Part shown: positions 42,138-50,097 of the stretch, one piece after another
Numbering within the stretch: position 1 is the first letter of the stretch
Layout of the letters: every line of letters starts with the position of its first letter
Assembly (NCBI RefSeq): GCF_005870035.1
Contig: NZ_SWJG01000006.1
Coordinates: forward strand, 62,001 to 126,000
DNA from: Spirosoma lacussanchae
Lineage (GTDB): Bacteria; Bacteroidota; Bacteroidia; Cytophagales; Spirosomataceae
Direction: 5' to 3'
Length of the DNA stretch: 64,000 nt
Made by a program: the position numbers and the translations under genes
Notes under the pieces: generated by a model
What the model was told of the DNA's origin: nothing
Databases searched by the model: none
What the model saw: only the letters and a program-made list of their open reading frames with translations

Positions 42138-45100
42138 TGGCACTGAATCTAAACGAAACAGCCACCTTATCCCTAAAGCTCAATAATGGCGACGTTAGCA
42201 AGAGCATAGACGAGCTAAACGATAAGGCCAAAGCGCTTAAAAAAACAATCAATGAGATTGAGAAAGAGGGCGGCAAAGGGAGCGAAAACTGGCAGAAGTA
42301 CAAGAGCGAACTAAAGGAGGTTCAAACGGCCACCAGCCAGCTCAAAAAGGAGGTAGACTTAACTACCCTTAACTATGGCCAGCTCGAAAGTGTAATCAAG
42401 CAACTTAATAAAGACCTCCGGGGCATGAAGCCAGGCACGGAGGAATTTATAGCGGCCACCAAGCGACTCGGTGAAGCTGAAAAGCAATTCAAAGGGGTAA
42501 AGGAGGAGGTGGACAAGATCAAAAAGGGCGGGGAAGATCTGGCCCAGCCAGCCCTCTGGCAAAAGATAGGCGGGGGCGTAGGCGTGATGGCCAAAGCGTT
42601 CCAGGCCTTTATGGCGCTCCAGGTGATTGGCTTTATTATCGACATCGGTAAAAGCATCTTTGAGACAACCAGCAAATTCGAGAAATACGGCAAGGTGCTG
42701 GATACCGCGCTAGGCTCTCAGAAAGAGGCCCAGCAGGCAATGGCCGCGCTCAAAGACCTGGGAGCTAAGACCGCGTTTTCAGTCGATGAGCTGACGGATG
42801 GGTACGTAAAGATGATAAACCGGGGGCTCCGACCGAGCCAAAAGGAAATGGTGGCCATGACGGATTTAGCGGCCAGCCAGGGCAAACAGTTCGACCAGTT
42901 GGTGGAGGCCGCACTGGACGCGCAAACCGGGGAGTTCGAGCGGCTTAAGGAGTTCGGGATTAAGGCCAGCAAAGAGGGCGATAATGTAACGCTTTCCTTT
43001 AAGGGATTAAACCAAACCGTCAAGAACACGCCGGAGGCCATTAACGGGGCCATTACGGCCTTTGGTGAAATGGAGGGGGTGGCTGGCCAGAATGCCAAAA
43101 TGATGGAAACCCTAGACGGAAAAGCCTCCAACATGGGAGACAGTTTCGATAGTCTAAAGGTGCAAATCGGCAACCAGCTCCGGCCCGTCTTTTTGATGAT
43201 CCTGGACACGATCAGCAACGGGATCGGGATTTTTGGCGGCTTTACGGGCGTACTGGCCACGGTCATAACGGCGGTAGTTACGACGGTGAAAACCCTGGCT
43301 GATTTTGCCATTAGCTCCGGTTCGGTTTTCAAAAACACCGGCCTGGCCATTAAAGAGTTTTTGAGCGGCAATTTCGAGGCTGCCGGAGCGGCCTGGGATC
43401 AGACCAAAGCGGCAGGCCTGGCAGCGGTAGAGCAGGTAAAAACCAACGTCAAAACCGGAGCCGCTGCCGTGGTGGCTATTTGGTCGGATCCTGGCAACAC
43501 GGCCAAAGCGCAGTTTGCGGGCCAGACGCAGGGCAAGGCCCACGGCGACGCGCTCACCAGTGAGCAAAAAAAGGCGCTGGAGGCACAGGAGAAAGAGGCC
43601 GAAAAAGCCCGCAAGAAAGAGCAGCAGGAGCAGGAGAAAGCGCTGGCCGAACGGGCCAAAGCGAACGAGGCCGCGCTTAAGAAAATAGCCGACACGGAGG
43701 CCGAGATTTACCTGGCCAGCGTAAAGGGTGAGCTCCAGCAGCACACCGTAAAACTCATGCAAAAACGGGATAAGGAGGCCGAAGCCATCCTAAACACCGT
43801 GGCCGATGAGGAGCTAAAAAACCAGCAAATCAAACTCCTGGATGAGAAACTGGTGGCCGATATTCAGCGGCTCCACACGGAGCACCGGCAAAAGGAGCTG
43901 GCAGCAGAAGCCAAAGCCGCGCAGGAACGGCTCCAGGCAAACAACCAGATCCGGGAGCAGGAGCGCCAGGCTAACCTGGCTTTGCTGGATCTTAAGGAGC
44001 TCCAGGCCGCTGGCAACGCCCGCAAATTAATTGAGATCGAACGGGATCGGGCCAACCTGCAAGCGAAGTACAAAAAGGATAAGCTGGATGAGGAGGAGCA
44101 GGCCGAACTGGCCAAAGCCAGCCGGGACGCGGAGCGCCGTATAGCGGAGCTCGGAGACGTTAAAGACAAGACCGAACAGACGCGCCAAATTAAGGATCAA
44201 CTGGCCCAACAGGTAACGGCCATCAACAACCGATTCCGAGCGGAGGAGCAGGTGGCCGAAGCCAGCCACTCCGAAAAGCTAAAGCAGATCGAGCTCCAGG
44301 AGAAGCAGCAGCGCCAGGAGCGGAGAACCGCGTTCTCCAACTCGTTTAAGGCCTTGCTGGATGGCGATTTGATGGCCTTTGCCCAACAAACCGGCAAAAT
44401 CGTATCTGGTGAACAGGAGGCCTGGCAGAAGCGAATGCAGAAAAATATGGAGAGTTACGACCAGGTGGCTGACCTGGCCAAGCAGGGCGTAGCTTTCCTA
44501 AACAAACTCACGCAGGAGCGGCTGGATAAGGAAATAGCGGCCAGCAAAAAGGAGACGGAGACCAAAGTAGCCGACTCCCAAAAACGGATGGAGGAGGCCA
44601 TAGAGGCCGCTGAGAAGCAGGCCGAAGCGGAAAAGCTGGCCGCTGGTGACTCTGCCGAAAAAATCGCAGAAATAGAGGAAAAGCTGGCCACCAGTAAAGC
44701 TGAGATTCGGGAGCAGTTCGAGAGTGAGGCCGACGATATACGCAAAGACGGAGCCGACAAAGAGAAAGCGCTGGCCAAACAGAAATGGGAGGCCGACAAA
44801 CGGGCGCAAGTGGCCACGGCGCTCATTTCCGGAGCACAGGCCGCACTCAAAGCGCTGGCCTCCGGTATCTTTCCGGTAAACCTGGTATTTGCCGGTATAA
44901 TCGCCGGATTGACAGCCGTTCAAATCGCTAAGATCAAGAGCCAGCCCGCGCCGGTATTCGAGCACGGTGGTTTTGTGGCCAGGGGCGGGCGGCACGGCTC
45001 GGAATATGGCCGGGGTGGTATTGCGCTGGTGGATCGACAGAGCCAGCGCGAGGTGGGCGAAATGGAGGGGGATGAGGCCATTATAAGCCGGGAGCAAACG

Positions 45101-45907
45101 GCGGCAAACTGGCCACTCATTAGCCGGATGTTCCGGAATGCCCGCACACCTGGCCGACGCTCCACGCCGGTACTCCAGGACAGAGGGCCAGCCTTTCGGG
45201 AGGGCGGTTTGTTTACCAGTCCGTACTGGAAAAAGGAAATGTATTTGTTTGGCTCCAAGAAAGCCAAACGCGAGGCCGAAGCGCAGGCCAGGGAGGCCGA
45301 AGCAGCCGCGAAACGAGCCGAAGCCGAAGCACAGGCGGCAATGGCCACGGTGTACGACGGTGCCACCTCCGGAGACGCCGGAGACGCCAACGGGACAGCC
45401 GACGCGGCCACCTACAACGGCCAGGCCGACGCGCAGGCAGCAGAAGCCGCGAAGATGGCGCAAACGCAGTTGGAGCTCCTGGAAAACATCGGCCTGGCCA
45501 TCGAAACGATGGACGAAAATATACAGCTCTCCAATAAGAATTTGGCGCTCCAGATCGAGGAGGCTTTAGCGCTGCTCAATACCGACGTAAACACCGGCCT
45601 GGATAACCTGGCCAGCCAAATGGAGAAAGCGCTGGAGGCCTTGAATACGGACGTTTCCACCGGCCTGGAGAGCCTGGCCGAATCGACTAAAACCGGCCTG
45701 GATAACCTGGCCCAAACCACAAAGGGCGGGCTGGATGGCATGGCCGTAGAGGTGGGCGGGCTTAAAGGATCCATCAATGCGGTAGAGGGTGCCACCAGGG
45801 AGGTACGGGGGGCCGTGGACGGTGTACAGGGCGCTGTATGGAGCACGAACCAGGCGGGCCGGTTAGACGCGCTGATAGGGGCCATTTCATCCTTTGCTGG
45901 TAAATAG
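42137..45907 (+). CDS. Tail tape measure protein
   Basis: 1256 residues, the longest phage gene. Long coiled-coil stretches at the N-terminus (ELNDKAKALKKTINEIEKEG) and from about 480 to 900, with a characteristic phage tape measure core ('FEKYGKVLDTALGSQKEAQQ', 'TAFSVDELTDGYVKMINRGL', 'KMMETLDGKASNMGDSFDSL') and hydrophobic segments near 150-175 ('FMALQVIGFIIDIG'), 350-390 and 905-930. Sets tail length and helps DNA passage. The C-terminus has degenerate repeats ('NTDVNTGLDNLASQME', 'NTDVSTGLESLAESTK'). Confidence 0.9.
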   Translation: MALNLNETATLSLKLNNGDVSKSIDELNDKAKALKKTINEIEKEGGKGSENWQKYKSELKEVQTATSQLKKEVDLTTLNYGQLESVIKQLNKDLRGMKPGTEEFIAATKRLGEAEKQFKGVKEEVDKIKKGGEDLAQPALWQKIGGGVGVMAKAFQAFMALQVIGFIIDIGKSIFETTSKFEKYGKVLDTALGSQKEAQQAMAALKDLGAKTAFSVDELTDGYVKMINRGLRPSQKEMVAMTDLAASQGKQFDQLVEAALDAQTGEFERLKEFGIKASKEGDNVTLSFKGLNQTVKNTPEAINGAITAFGEMEGVAGQNAKMMETLDGKASNMGDSFDSLKVQIGNQLRPVFLMILDTISNGIGIFGGFTGVLATVITAVVTTVKTLADFAISSGSVFKNTGLAIKEFLSGNFEAAGAAWDQTKAAGLAAVEQVKTNVKTGAAAVVAIWSDPGNTAKAQFAGQTQGKAHGDALTSEQKKALEAQEKEAEKARKKEQQEQEKALAERAKANEAALKKIADTEAEIYLASVKGELQQHTVKLMQKRDKEAEAILNTVADEELKNQQIKLLDEKLVADIQRLHTEHRQKELAAEAKAAQERLQANNQIREQERQANLALLDLKELQAAGNARKLIEIERDRANLQAKYKKDKLDEEEQAELAKASRDAERRIAELGDVKDKTEQTRQIKDQLAQQVTAINNRFRAEEQVAEASHSEKLKQIELQEKQQRQERRTAFSNSFKALLDGDLMAFAQQTGKIVSGEQEAWQKRMQKNMESYDQVADLAKQGVAFLNKLTQERLDKEIAASKKETETKVADSQKRMEEAIEAAEKQAEAEKLAAGDSAEKIAEIEEKLATSKAEIREQFESEADDIRKDGADKEKALAKQKWEADKRAQVATALISGAQAALKALASGIFPVNLVFAGIIAGLTAVQIAKIKSQPAPVFEHGGFVARGGRHGSEYGRGGIALVDRQSQREVGEMEGDEAIISREQTAANWPLISRMFRNARTPGRRSTPVLQDRGPAFREGGLFTSPYWKKEMYLFGSKKAKREAEAQAREAEAAAKRAEAEAQAAMATVYDGATSGDAGDANGTADAATYNGQADAQAAEAAKMAQTQLELLENIGLAIETMDENIQLSNKNLALQIEEALALLNTDVNTGLDNLASQMEKALEALNTDVSTGLESLAESTKTGLDNLAQTTKGGLDGMAVEVGGLKGSINAVEGATREVRGAVDGVQGAVWSTNQAGRLDALIGAISSFAGK

Positions 45908-46021
45908 GCCTAAGTAAATAAATACGCTCATTCGTTCAACTGTTGTAGGTTAGGCGGCTAAACCGTATCTTTAAGGGATTCCAATAGCTGCCTAACCTAT
46001 GAAAAAACCACTACTCAATCC

Positions 46022-46495
46022 ATGCGTAAAAAAGTTGTTCTTTCCGTTCCCCGTTACCTCAAAAAGTACTTATTGAATGCCGAATTTGGCCAGGTGGTCG
46101 ATGGCACGTTACAGGTTGGAGGCCGTAGCTTTATCGGCTCCTATATTGCCAGCGTTTCCCGGCCTATTCCTTACCCGTTACCGCGCCTGGATCTGGCAGG
46201 CACCAAACTGATAATTTGGTACAGCAGCCGCGAACGAACCCACGAAGTACCACCGGAGAAACTGGCCAGCCTGGTACGCTCTTTAGATGAGCAATTCAGA
46301 CGGAGCCTAATTTGCGAGGTGCGGGCGCTGCATGAACTCTGCGGGGGTGACTACTCCAAGTTTATCCGCAACTTTTTAAAGCGTTACAGCATCGAGCCGG
46401 ATGTGGACATAGATTTCGATACGGTGCGGAAAATTTACCGGGATTACCTGGAGCGAATGGACAAATCGAACCGGGAGCTTTACCAGGTAGCGTAA
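46022..46495 (+). CDS. Phage protein of unknown function, regulator candidate
   Basis: 157 residues, basic N-terminus (MRKKVVLSVPRYLKKYLLN), a beta-rich middle ('RLDLAGTKLIIWYSSRERTH') and a helical, partly basic C-terminal part ('GDYSKFIRNFLKRYSIEPDV') that could bind nucleic acid. It stands alone between the tape measure and a set of tandem repeats with a terminator. An overlapping frame from 45999 (25 codons) precedes it. A role as late regulator is speculative. Confidence 0.5.
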   Translation: MRKKVVLSVPRYLKKYLLNAEFGQVVDGTLQVGGRSFIGSYIASVSRPIPYPLPRLDLAGTKLIIWYSSRERTHEVPPEKLASLVRSLDEQFRRSLICEVRALHELCGGDYSKFIRNFLKRYSIEPDVDIDFDTVRKIYRDYLERMDKSNRELYQVA

Positions 46496-46526
46496 AAATA
46501 TTTTGCATTAAAAAGGCCGGACTGGT

Positions 46527-46580
46527 GCAGTTTGGGCCGGATATGAGCAGTTTGGGCCGGATGTGTGCAGTTTGGGCCGG
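46527..46580 (+). repeat. Three tandem 20-bp repeats
   Basis: GCAGTTTGGGCCGG occurs at 46527, 46547 and 46567, exactly 20 bp apart, with a semi-conserved ATRTGW spacer. The iteron-like layout suggests a protein binding site. It lies 84 bp upstream of late promoter 4, before a terminator. Confidence 0.75.
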
Positions 46581-46594
46581 GCTGTTTCTACCAC

Positions 46595-46628
46595 AAAACG
46601 GCCTCCATGTTGAATGGGGGCCGTTTTT
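46595..46628 (+). terminator. Terminator upstream of late promoter 4
   Basis: AAAACGGCC/GGCCGTTTT stem (46595-46603 with 46619-46627), 15-nt loop that itself has CC/GG pairs, ending in T5. Confidence 0.75.
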
Positions 46629-46663
46629 GTTGGTCTACTACCCGTAAAATCGGGTGCTTTTTC

Positions 46664-46698
46664 GTCCTTTCCAGGAGCCTGGCCGCGCTTTACTTTTG
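46664..46698 (+). promoter_or_regulatory. Late promoter 4 (GTCCTTT-N24-TTTG)
   Basis: GTCCTTT at 46664-46670 and TACTTTTG ending 46698, spacing 24; the -7 part is a full TAnnTTTG. First ATG at 46707, 8 bp after TTTG, so nearly leaderless. Confidence 0.75.
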
Positions 46699-46706
46699 GA
46701 TCAAAA

Positions 46707-47273
46707 ATGATTGTAACAAATCAGCTTTTATCCAACTATGAACAAGGGGCGAACGTGGGCCATGTGGCCAGGTTACGACTCCTGCCGGTAGAGGCCGTGC
46801 TGGCCATCGTTCCACCAGGAGCGGGGCCAGCCACGGCCACGCCGTTTACGGTCTCCAGGTACGGCCTGGCCGTGGCCAACGGAGCGCAAACCACGGAGCT
46901 CCTGTTTCCACCAGGGGGCTGCTCCTTTACGGAGGGCTCCGCACAGGATGCCGCTGGCATCGTTTACGCGCCGGAGCTCACGGCCACCCTCCCCAAAAAT
47001 CAGCCTGCTCTACTGGACTGGCTCCAGCGCAACCAGGGCAGGCGCTGGGTGGCGCTGTTTCTCGACCGAAACGGCCAGGCCTATGTGGCGGGTGAGCCAG
47101 GCAACGGGCTCCGGCTCCAGCTAAACCGAGCCATTGCGGCAGGTAACTCCATCGCTATTTCACTCAAAGGAAAAGCCACCCATCCGGCCTGGCTCCTGGA
47201 GACGTTCGACGCGGCTGTTTTGTTCGCGCACGTTGATTTTGACCTAAGTTTTGATTTCTCTTTTAACGCTTAA
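46707..47273 (+). CDS. Tail/baseplate protein upstream of fibre
   Basis: 188 residues from ATG 46707 (MIVTNQLLSNYEQGANVGHV). Beta-rich, with 'ARLRLLPVEAVLAIVPPGAG' and 'LFPPGGCSFTEGSAQDAAGI'. Start chosen because upstream codons of the same frame run through the late promoter. Followed by the fibre gene at 11 bp; probably a distal tail or fibre-attachment protein. Confidence 0.5.
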   Translation: MIVTNQLLSNYEQGANVGHVARLRLLPVEAVLAIVPPGAGPATATPFTVSRYGLAVANGAQTTELLFPPGGCSFTEGSAQDAAGIVYAPELTATLPKNQPALLDWLQRNQGRRWVALFLDRNGQAYVAGEPGNGLRLQLNRAIAAGNSIAISLKGKATHPAWLLETFDAAVLFAHVDFDLSFDFSFNA

Positions 47274-47284
47274 AACGCCAACCA

Positions 47285-48946
47285 ATGTCAGCACCAGACG
47301 ACAGTTATTTAAAGGCACTTATTGATACCAACCTGGCCGACTCCCCACCAGGCCAGCCGCGCAGCATCAAACCGGCCATTCTACGCTTTACCCTAAAGAC
47401 TCTTATAGACTGGACAAAAACCGCCATCAACGGGGCCACTAATGCCTGGCTCCGAGTAGGAGACAACCAACCGACAGGCGTATCAACCGATACGATTTAC
47501 CACCGGGGTAAAGTGATTGCGGGCCGAATGACCGACGACGGGAGCGGGGCGTTTATCCAGGCTCCAAGCGCCCGATTTGAGGCCGTTAACGGCATTCCTG
47601 GCCCGTTTGCGGCCATTACGTCGGTGGGTGAGAGTACGCTGCCAGGCACACGCTATTACGCGTTTACTGAACTGCCAGCATCGGCACAAGGTACGTTTGA
47701 TTTTATCGACATATCCTTAACCGCTAAACCCTGGGATAACAGTTCAGGCAAGCACCTCCATCTGGAAATGTACGCGGCCAACCGGGGGACATTTCGATAC
47801 GAATACACGGTACAGGGAGAACAGGATGGTGTAGGCATTGTAGCGTATCAACAACCCGATGGCCGTACCATTTTTTACGTGGTCTCTGATAATAACTTTC
47901 GGTCGTTTGTGGTTACGATCAACCGACACCAACAAGCCACCTTGTACGGAAACTTTGTTTATTCGGCCAACCCTACCGGCACTCTTGTATTTAGTTCCCT
48001 AAACACAACCGCTTACAAACCCTTAACCATTATTCGGAGCCGGTTTACCAAGTTCAATGTAGGCAACTCGGATAGTGCGTATCCGGCTGAAACGTTGAAT
48101 GAACCGGGTTCCTCACAGTTGACGCTGGCAGCTAACTGGATTTCGGGAAGTTCTGATTTGGGACTGGTAAACAGCAACCTGGCCGGAGGGGGCTTTTCAT
48201 TCTGGCAGCAGACTGGAGCAGCCGCAAAAAAACTGCTGGCCTGGTTAACGCAGGATGGCAATTTAGGTCTAGGCACCCTCACACCAGGCGAACGGCTCCA
48301 CGTTGTTGGCTCTGGTTACTTTACGGAATCCGTAAAATTTCCAAGCACCTTATTAAACCGGAAAGTGATCCTTTACGACCTGAACGGCAATGACCATCAG
48401 TACTACGGCATGGGGGTTACTAATGTAGGGTATAGGTATCAGATTTCTAGTGTAGACGGTGCCCACGTTTTTTACGCCGGAACCTCTCCGACCACCAGCG
48501 CCGAACTTATGCGTATAACCGGAAGCGGACGAGTTGGTATAGGCATGGCCGCGCCCGCTTACACCCTGGATGTTGGGTCGAGTAACCCAAGCAGTGGCAT
48601 AATTGCTCAGTTCACCAATACGGCCACCTCAAACGGCACCGGGGCCATTATGCAGATCCATCAGGGAGGTATTGCCATTTGGCGTTACGGGATTCCTGCC
48701 GGAGCTGACGCGTTTGTTATTTATGGCTGGGGCGGTGGATCCTTTCCCGAATACCTGAGAATTTCCGGAGATGGCCAAATGCGGGTAAACGGCTCCATTT
48801 CGGGCAAATATGCCACCTCCAACGTTAATCCGGCTCCGGCTGATTTAGCCGATGGCTATTGGCGAGTGCAGCGCAACAGCTCAACCGGAGAGGTGCGTAT
48901 GTGGGTCAACGTGGGCGGCACTATCAAATCTGTTTTATTCTCTTAA
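47285..48946 (+). CDS. Tail fibre protein
   Basis: 553 residues, beta-rich, Gly/Asn/Ser/Thr rich. N-terminal attachment part ('SYLKALIDTNLADSPPGQPR', 'TLKTLIDWTKTAINGATNAW'), then a fibre shaft with repeats of the fibre type: 'NLGLGTLTPGERLHVVGSGY' and 'VGIGMAAPAYTLDVG', and a C-terminal tip ending in 'SSTGEVRMWVNVGGTIKSVL'. These V/L-G-x-G-T-x-x-P repeats are common in phage fibres of Bacteroidetes. It likely sets host range; no chaperone domain is seen. Confidence 0.7.
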   Translation: MSAPDDSYLKALIDTNLADSPPGQPRSIKPAILRFTLKTLIDWTKTAINGATNAWLRVGDNQPTGVSTDTIYHRGKVIAGRMTDDGSGAFIQAPSARFEAVNGIPGPFAAITSVGESTLPGTRYYAFTELPASAQGTFDFIDISLTAKPWDNSSGKHLHLEMYAANRGTFRYEYTVQGEQDGVGIVAYQQPDGRTIFYVVSDNNFRSFVVTINRHQQATLYGNFVYSANPTGTLVFSSLNTTAYKPLTIIRSRFTKFNVGNSDSAYPAETLNEPGSSQLTLAANWISGSSDLGLVNSNLAGGGFSFWQQTGAAAKKLLAWLTQDGNLGLGTLTPGERLHVVGSGYFTESVKFPSTLLNRKVILYDLNGNDHQYYGMGVTNVGYRYQISSVDGAHVFYAGTSPTTSAELMRITGSGRVGIGMAAPAYTLDVGSSNPSSGIIAQFTNTATSNGTGAIMQIHQGGIAIWRYGIPAGADAFVIYGWGGGSFPEYLRISGDGQMRVNGSISGKYATSNVNPAPADLADGYWRVQRNSSTGEVRMWVNVGGTIKSVLFS

Positions 48947-48950
48947 CCTT

Positions 48951-49397
48951 ATGGACTTTATCAAACTACCTATTTCTACCGAGCTGGTAACTGGTTTTAA
49001 GCGCCAGGCCAAACACGAAAGTTTTGTAATCCTGCCGGATTTGCAGATGGTGCAGCAGGTGCGGGTTATTACCGTAGATGCCGCTGGCCATCCACTCCTG
49101 GAGCGGATCCTGGCCGACGACTCGTTAAGCGCCGAACAACGCCAGGCGCTAGGCCAGCGGTATGCTGACCAGATCGTTACGCGCCAAACTACCGGGGCGT
49201 TTGTCGATACCACCGGCCTGGTAGTGGAGCCTAGAGAGCCGGGAGCCATTCCACAGCGGAGCTTTTTCCAGGCCATTACCTTGGGAGACCTCAAAAAGCA
49301 GGGGCTCACCATTACCGATAAAACCACCGTGGCCTCCCTGATTTACGCGCTGATCGGCCAGGAAATTACCAACATCGACAACCGGGGCGGGCTATGA
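48951..49397 (+). CDS. Phage protein following the fibre
   Basis: 148 residues from ATG 48951 (MDFIKLPISTEL), 4 bp after the fibre stop. Mixed alpha/beta ('AKHESFVILPDLQMVQQVRV', 'ILADDSLSAEQRQALGQRYA'). Position after a fibre gene suggests a tail-fibre assembly or accessory role; no family is recognised. Overlaps the DUF1353 gene by 4 bp. Confidence 0.5.
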   Translation: MDFIKLPISTELVTGFKRQAKHESFVILPDLQMVQQVRVITVDAAGHPLLERILADDSLSAEQRQALGQRYADQIVTRQTTGAFVDTTGLVVEPREPGAIPQRSFFQAITLGDLKKQGLTITDKTTVASLIYALIGQEITNIDNRGGL

Positions 49398-49855
49398 TGG
49401 AGCCCACCCTTTTAATTCGCCGGACAGCCACGTACTACACCGTGCCGGTCATGGTAGACAGCCGACTCAACAAGCCCGACCAAATCAGCCTGGCCGTTAC
49501 GGTGGTGGTGGAGCTGGCCGACTATCGGCGGGTATTGCTGCCGGTGGGTTTTGTGACGGACTGCCATTCCACGCCAGCCGCTGGCCAGTCGATCCTGCCA
49601 GGCTTCAACAACCGGACAAACCTGGCCGCTTGGGTGCACGACCGGCTGTATATGTGTTGGGAGGAGTTCCTACTGGTGTATCCGGAGTTGGCCGACGCCG
49701 ACGCCAGAGCCTACGCCGACGCGGCTTACCTGGAGCTTATGGAACGGTTTAACCGGGGGCGGTTCCGGAATCGGGTGTACCTGGCAGCGGTGCGGCTGTT
49801 CGGCTGGTGGAATTGGCGCACGTTCAGGAGCCAGGCCACCCCACCAACCGGATAG
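49394..49855 (+). CDS. DUF1353 phage protein
   Basis: 153 residues with the DUF1353 pattern: 'VVVELADYRRVLLPVGFVTD', then 'NLAAWVHDRLYMCWEE', 'ADADARAYADAAYLELMERF', and 'VYLAAVRLFGWWNWRTF'. DUF1353 proteins are frequent in prophages near tail and lysis genes; the conserved Asp and His suggest a metal-dependent enzyme but activity is not established. Start overlaps the upstream stop. Confidence 0.75.
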   Translation: MMEPTLLIRRTATYYTVPVMVDSRLNKPDQISLAVTVVVELADYRRVLLPVGFVTDCHSTPAAGQSILPGFNNRTNLAAWVHDRLYMCWEEFLLVYPELADADARAYADAAYLELMERFNRGRFRNRVYLAAVRLFGWWNWRTFRSQATPPTG

Positions 49856-49857
49856 CC

Positions 49858-49990
49858 CAAAACCGTAGATTCTTTGGTGGGCGGGGGCTAAAATCGGCAT
49901 CGAGGCCGACCGAGCGGGCCGGAGCCGCACCAGATCCGGCCCAAACCAACCCGCTCCAGCCACCCACCCGCCAAAGAATCTACGGTTTTG
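49858..49990. repeat. 20-bp inverted repeat enclosing a structured spacer
   Basis: Arms 49858-49877 and 49971-49990 are perfectly complementary; the 93-bp inside is GC-rich with its own stem (GGGCCGGA/TCCGGCCC near 49914-49950) and an imperfect continuation of the outer stem. Together about 133 bp of strong RNA structure directly before the terminator-promoter unit of the head block. Confidence 0.7.
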
Positions 49991-49995
49991 CTTTT

Positions 49996-50026
49996 CCAGC
50001 CAGCTCTCTCCAGGGCTGGCTTTTTT
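49996..50026 (+). terminator. Terminator upstream of late promoter 5
   Basis: CCAGCC/GGCTGG stem with T6 at 50021-50026. Nearly identical to 28838-28866, including the sequence up to the promoter. Confidence 0.75.
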
Positions 50027-50028
50027 GT

Positions 50029-50063
50029 GTCCTTTCGGCGGGCAGGACTGGAAAGCACTTTTG
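50029..50063 (+). promoter_or_regulatory. Late promoter 5 (GTCCTTT-N24-TTTG)
   Basis: GTCCTTT at 50029-50035 and CACTTTTG ending 50063, spacing 24. Drives the head/packaging block; first ATG at 50098. Confidence 0.75.
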
Positions 50064-50097
50064 CACAACAACGCCACTTTGCTGGCAGTAAACAACA

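Noticed and set aside
44498-45463. Long open frame of 321 codons on the minus strand inside the tape measure
   Set aside because: It is the shadow of strongly biased GC-rich codons on the plus strand; its protein is low-complexity Arg/Leu/Gly and it has no domain or spacing to other genes.
45999-46076. 25-codon leader peptide in front of 46022-46495
   Set aside because: It overlaps out of frame, lacks conservation evidence and could be chance; kept only as a note.
46527-46580. Tandem repeats as a CRISPR array
   Set aside because: The repeat unit is 14-20 bp with only 6 bp between cores, no unique spacers of 30 bp and no cas genes.
49858-49990. Invertible DNA switch
   Set aside because: Arms of 20 bp are enough for inversion, but the inside carries no promoter motif and no invertase gene is near; a structural element is more likely. 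A read-based inversion test would settle it.
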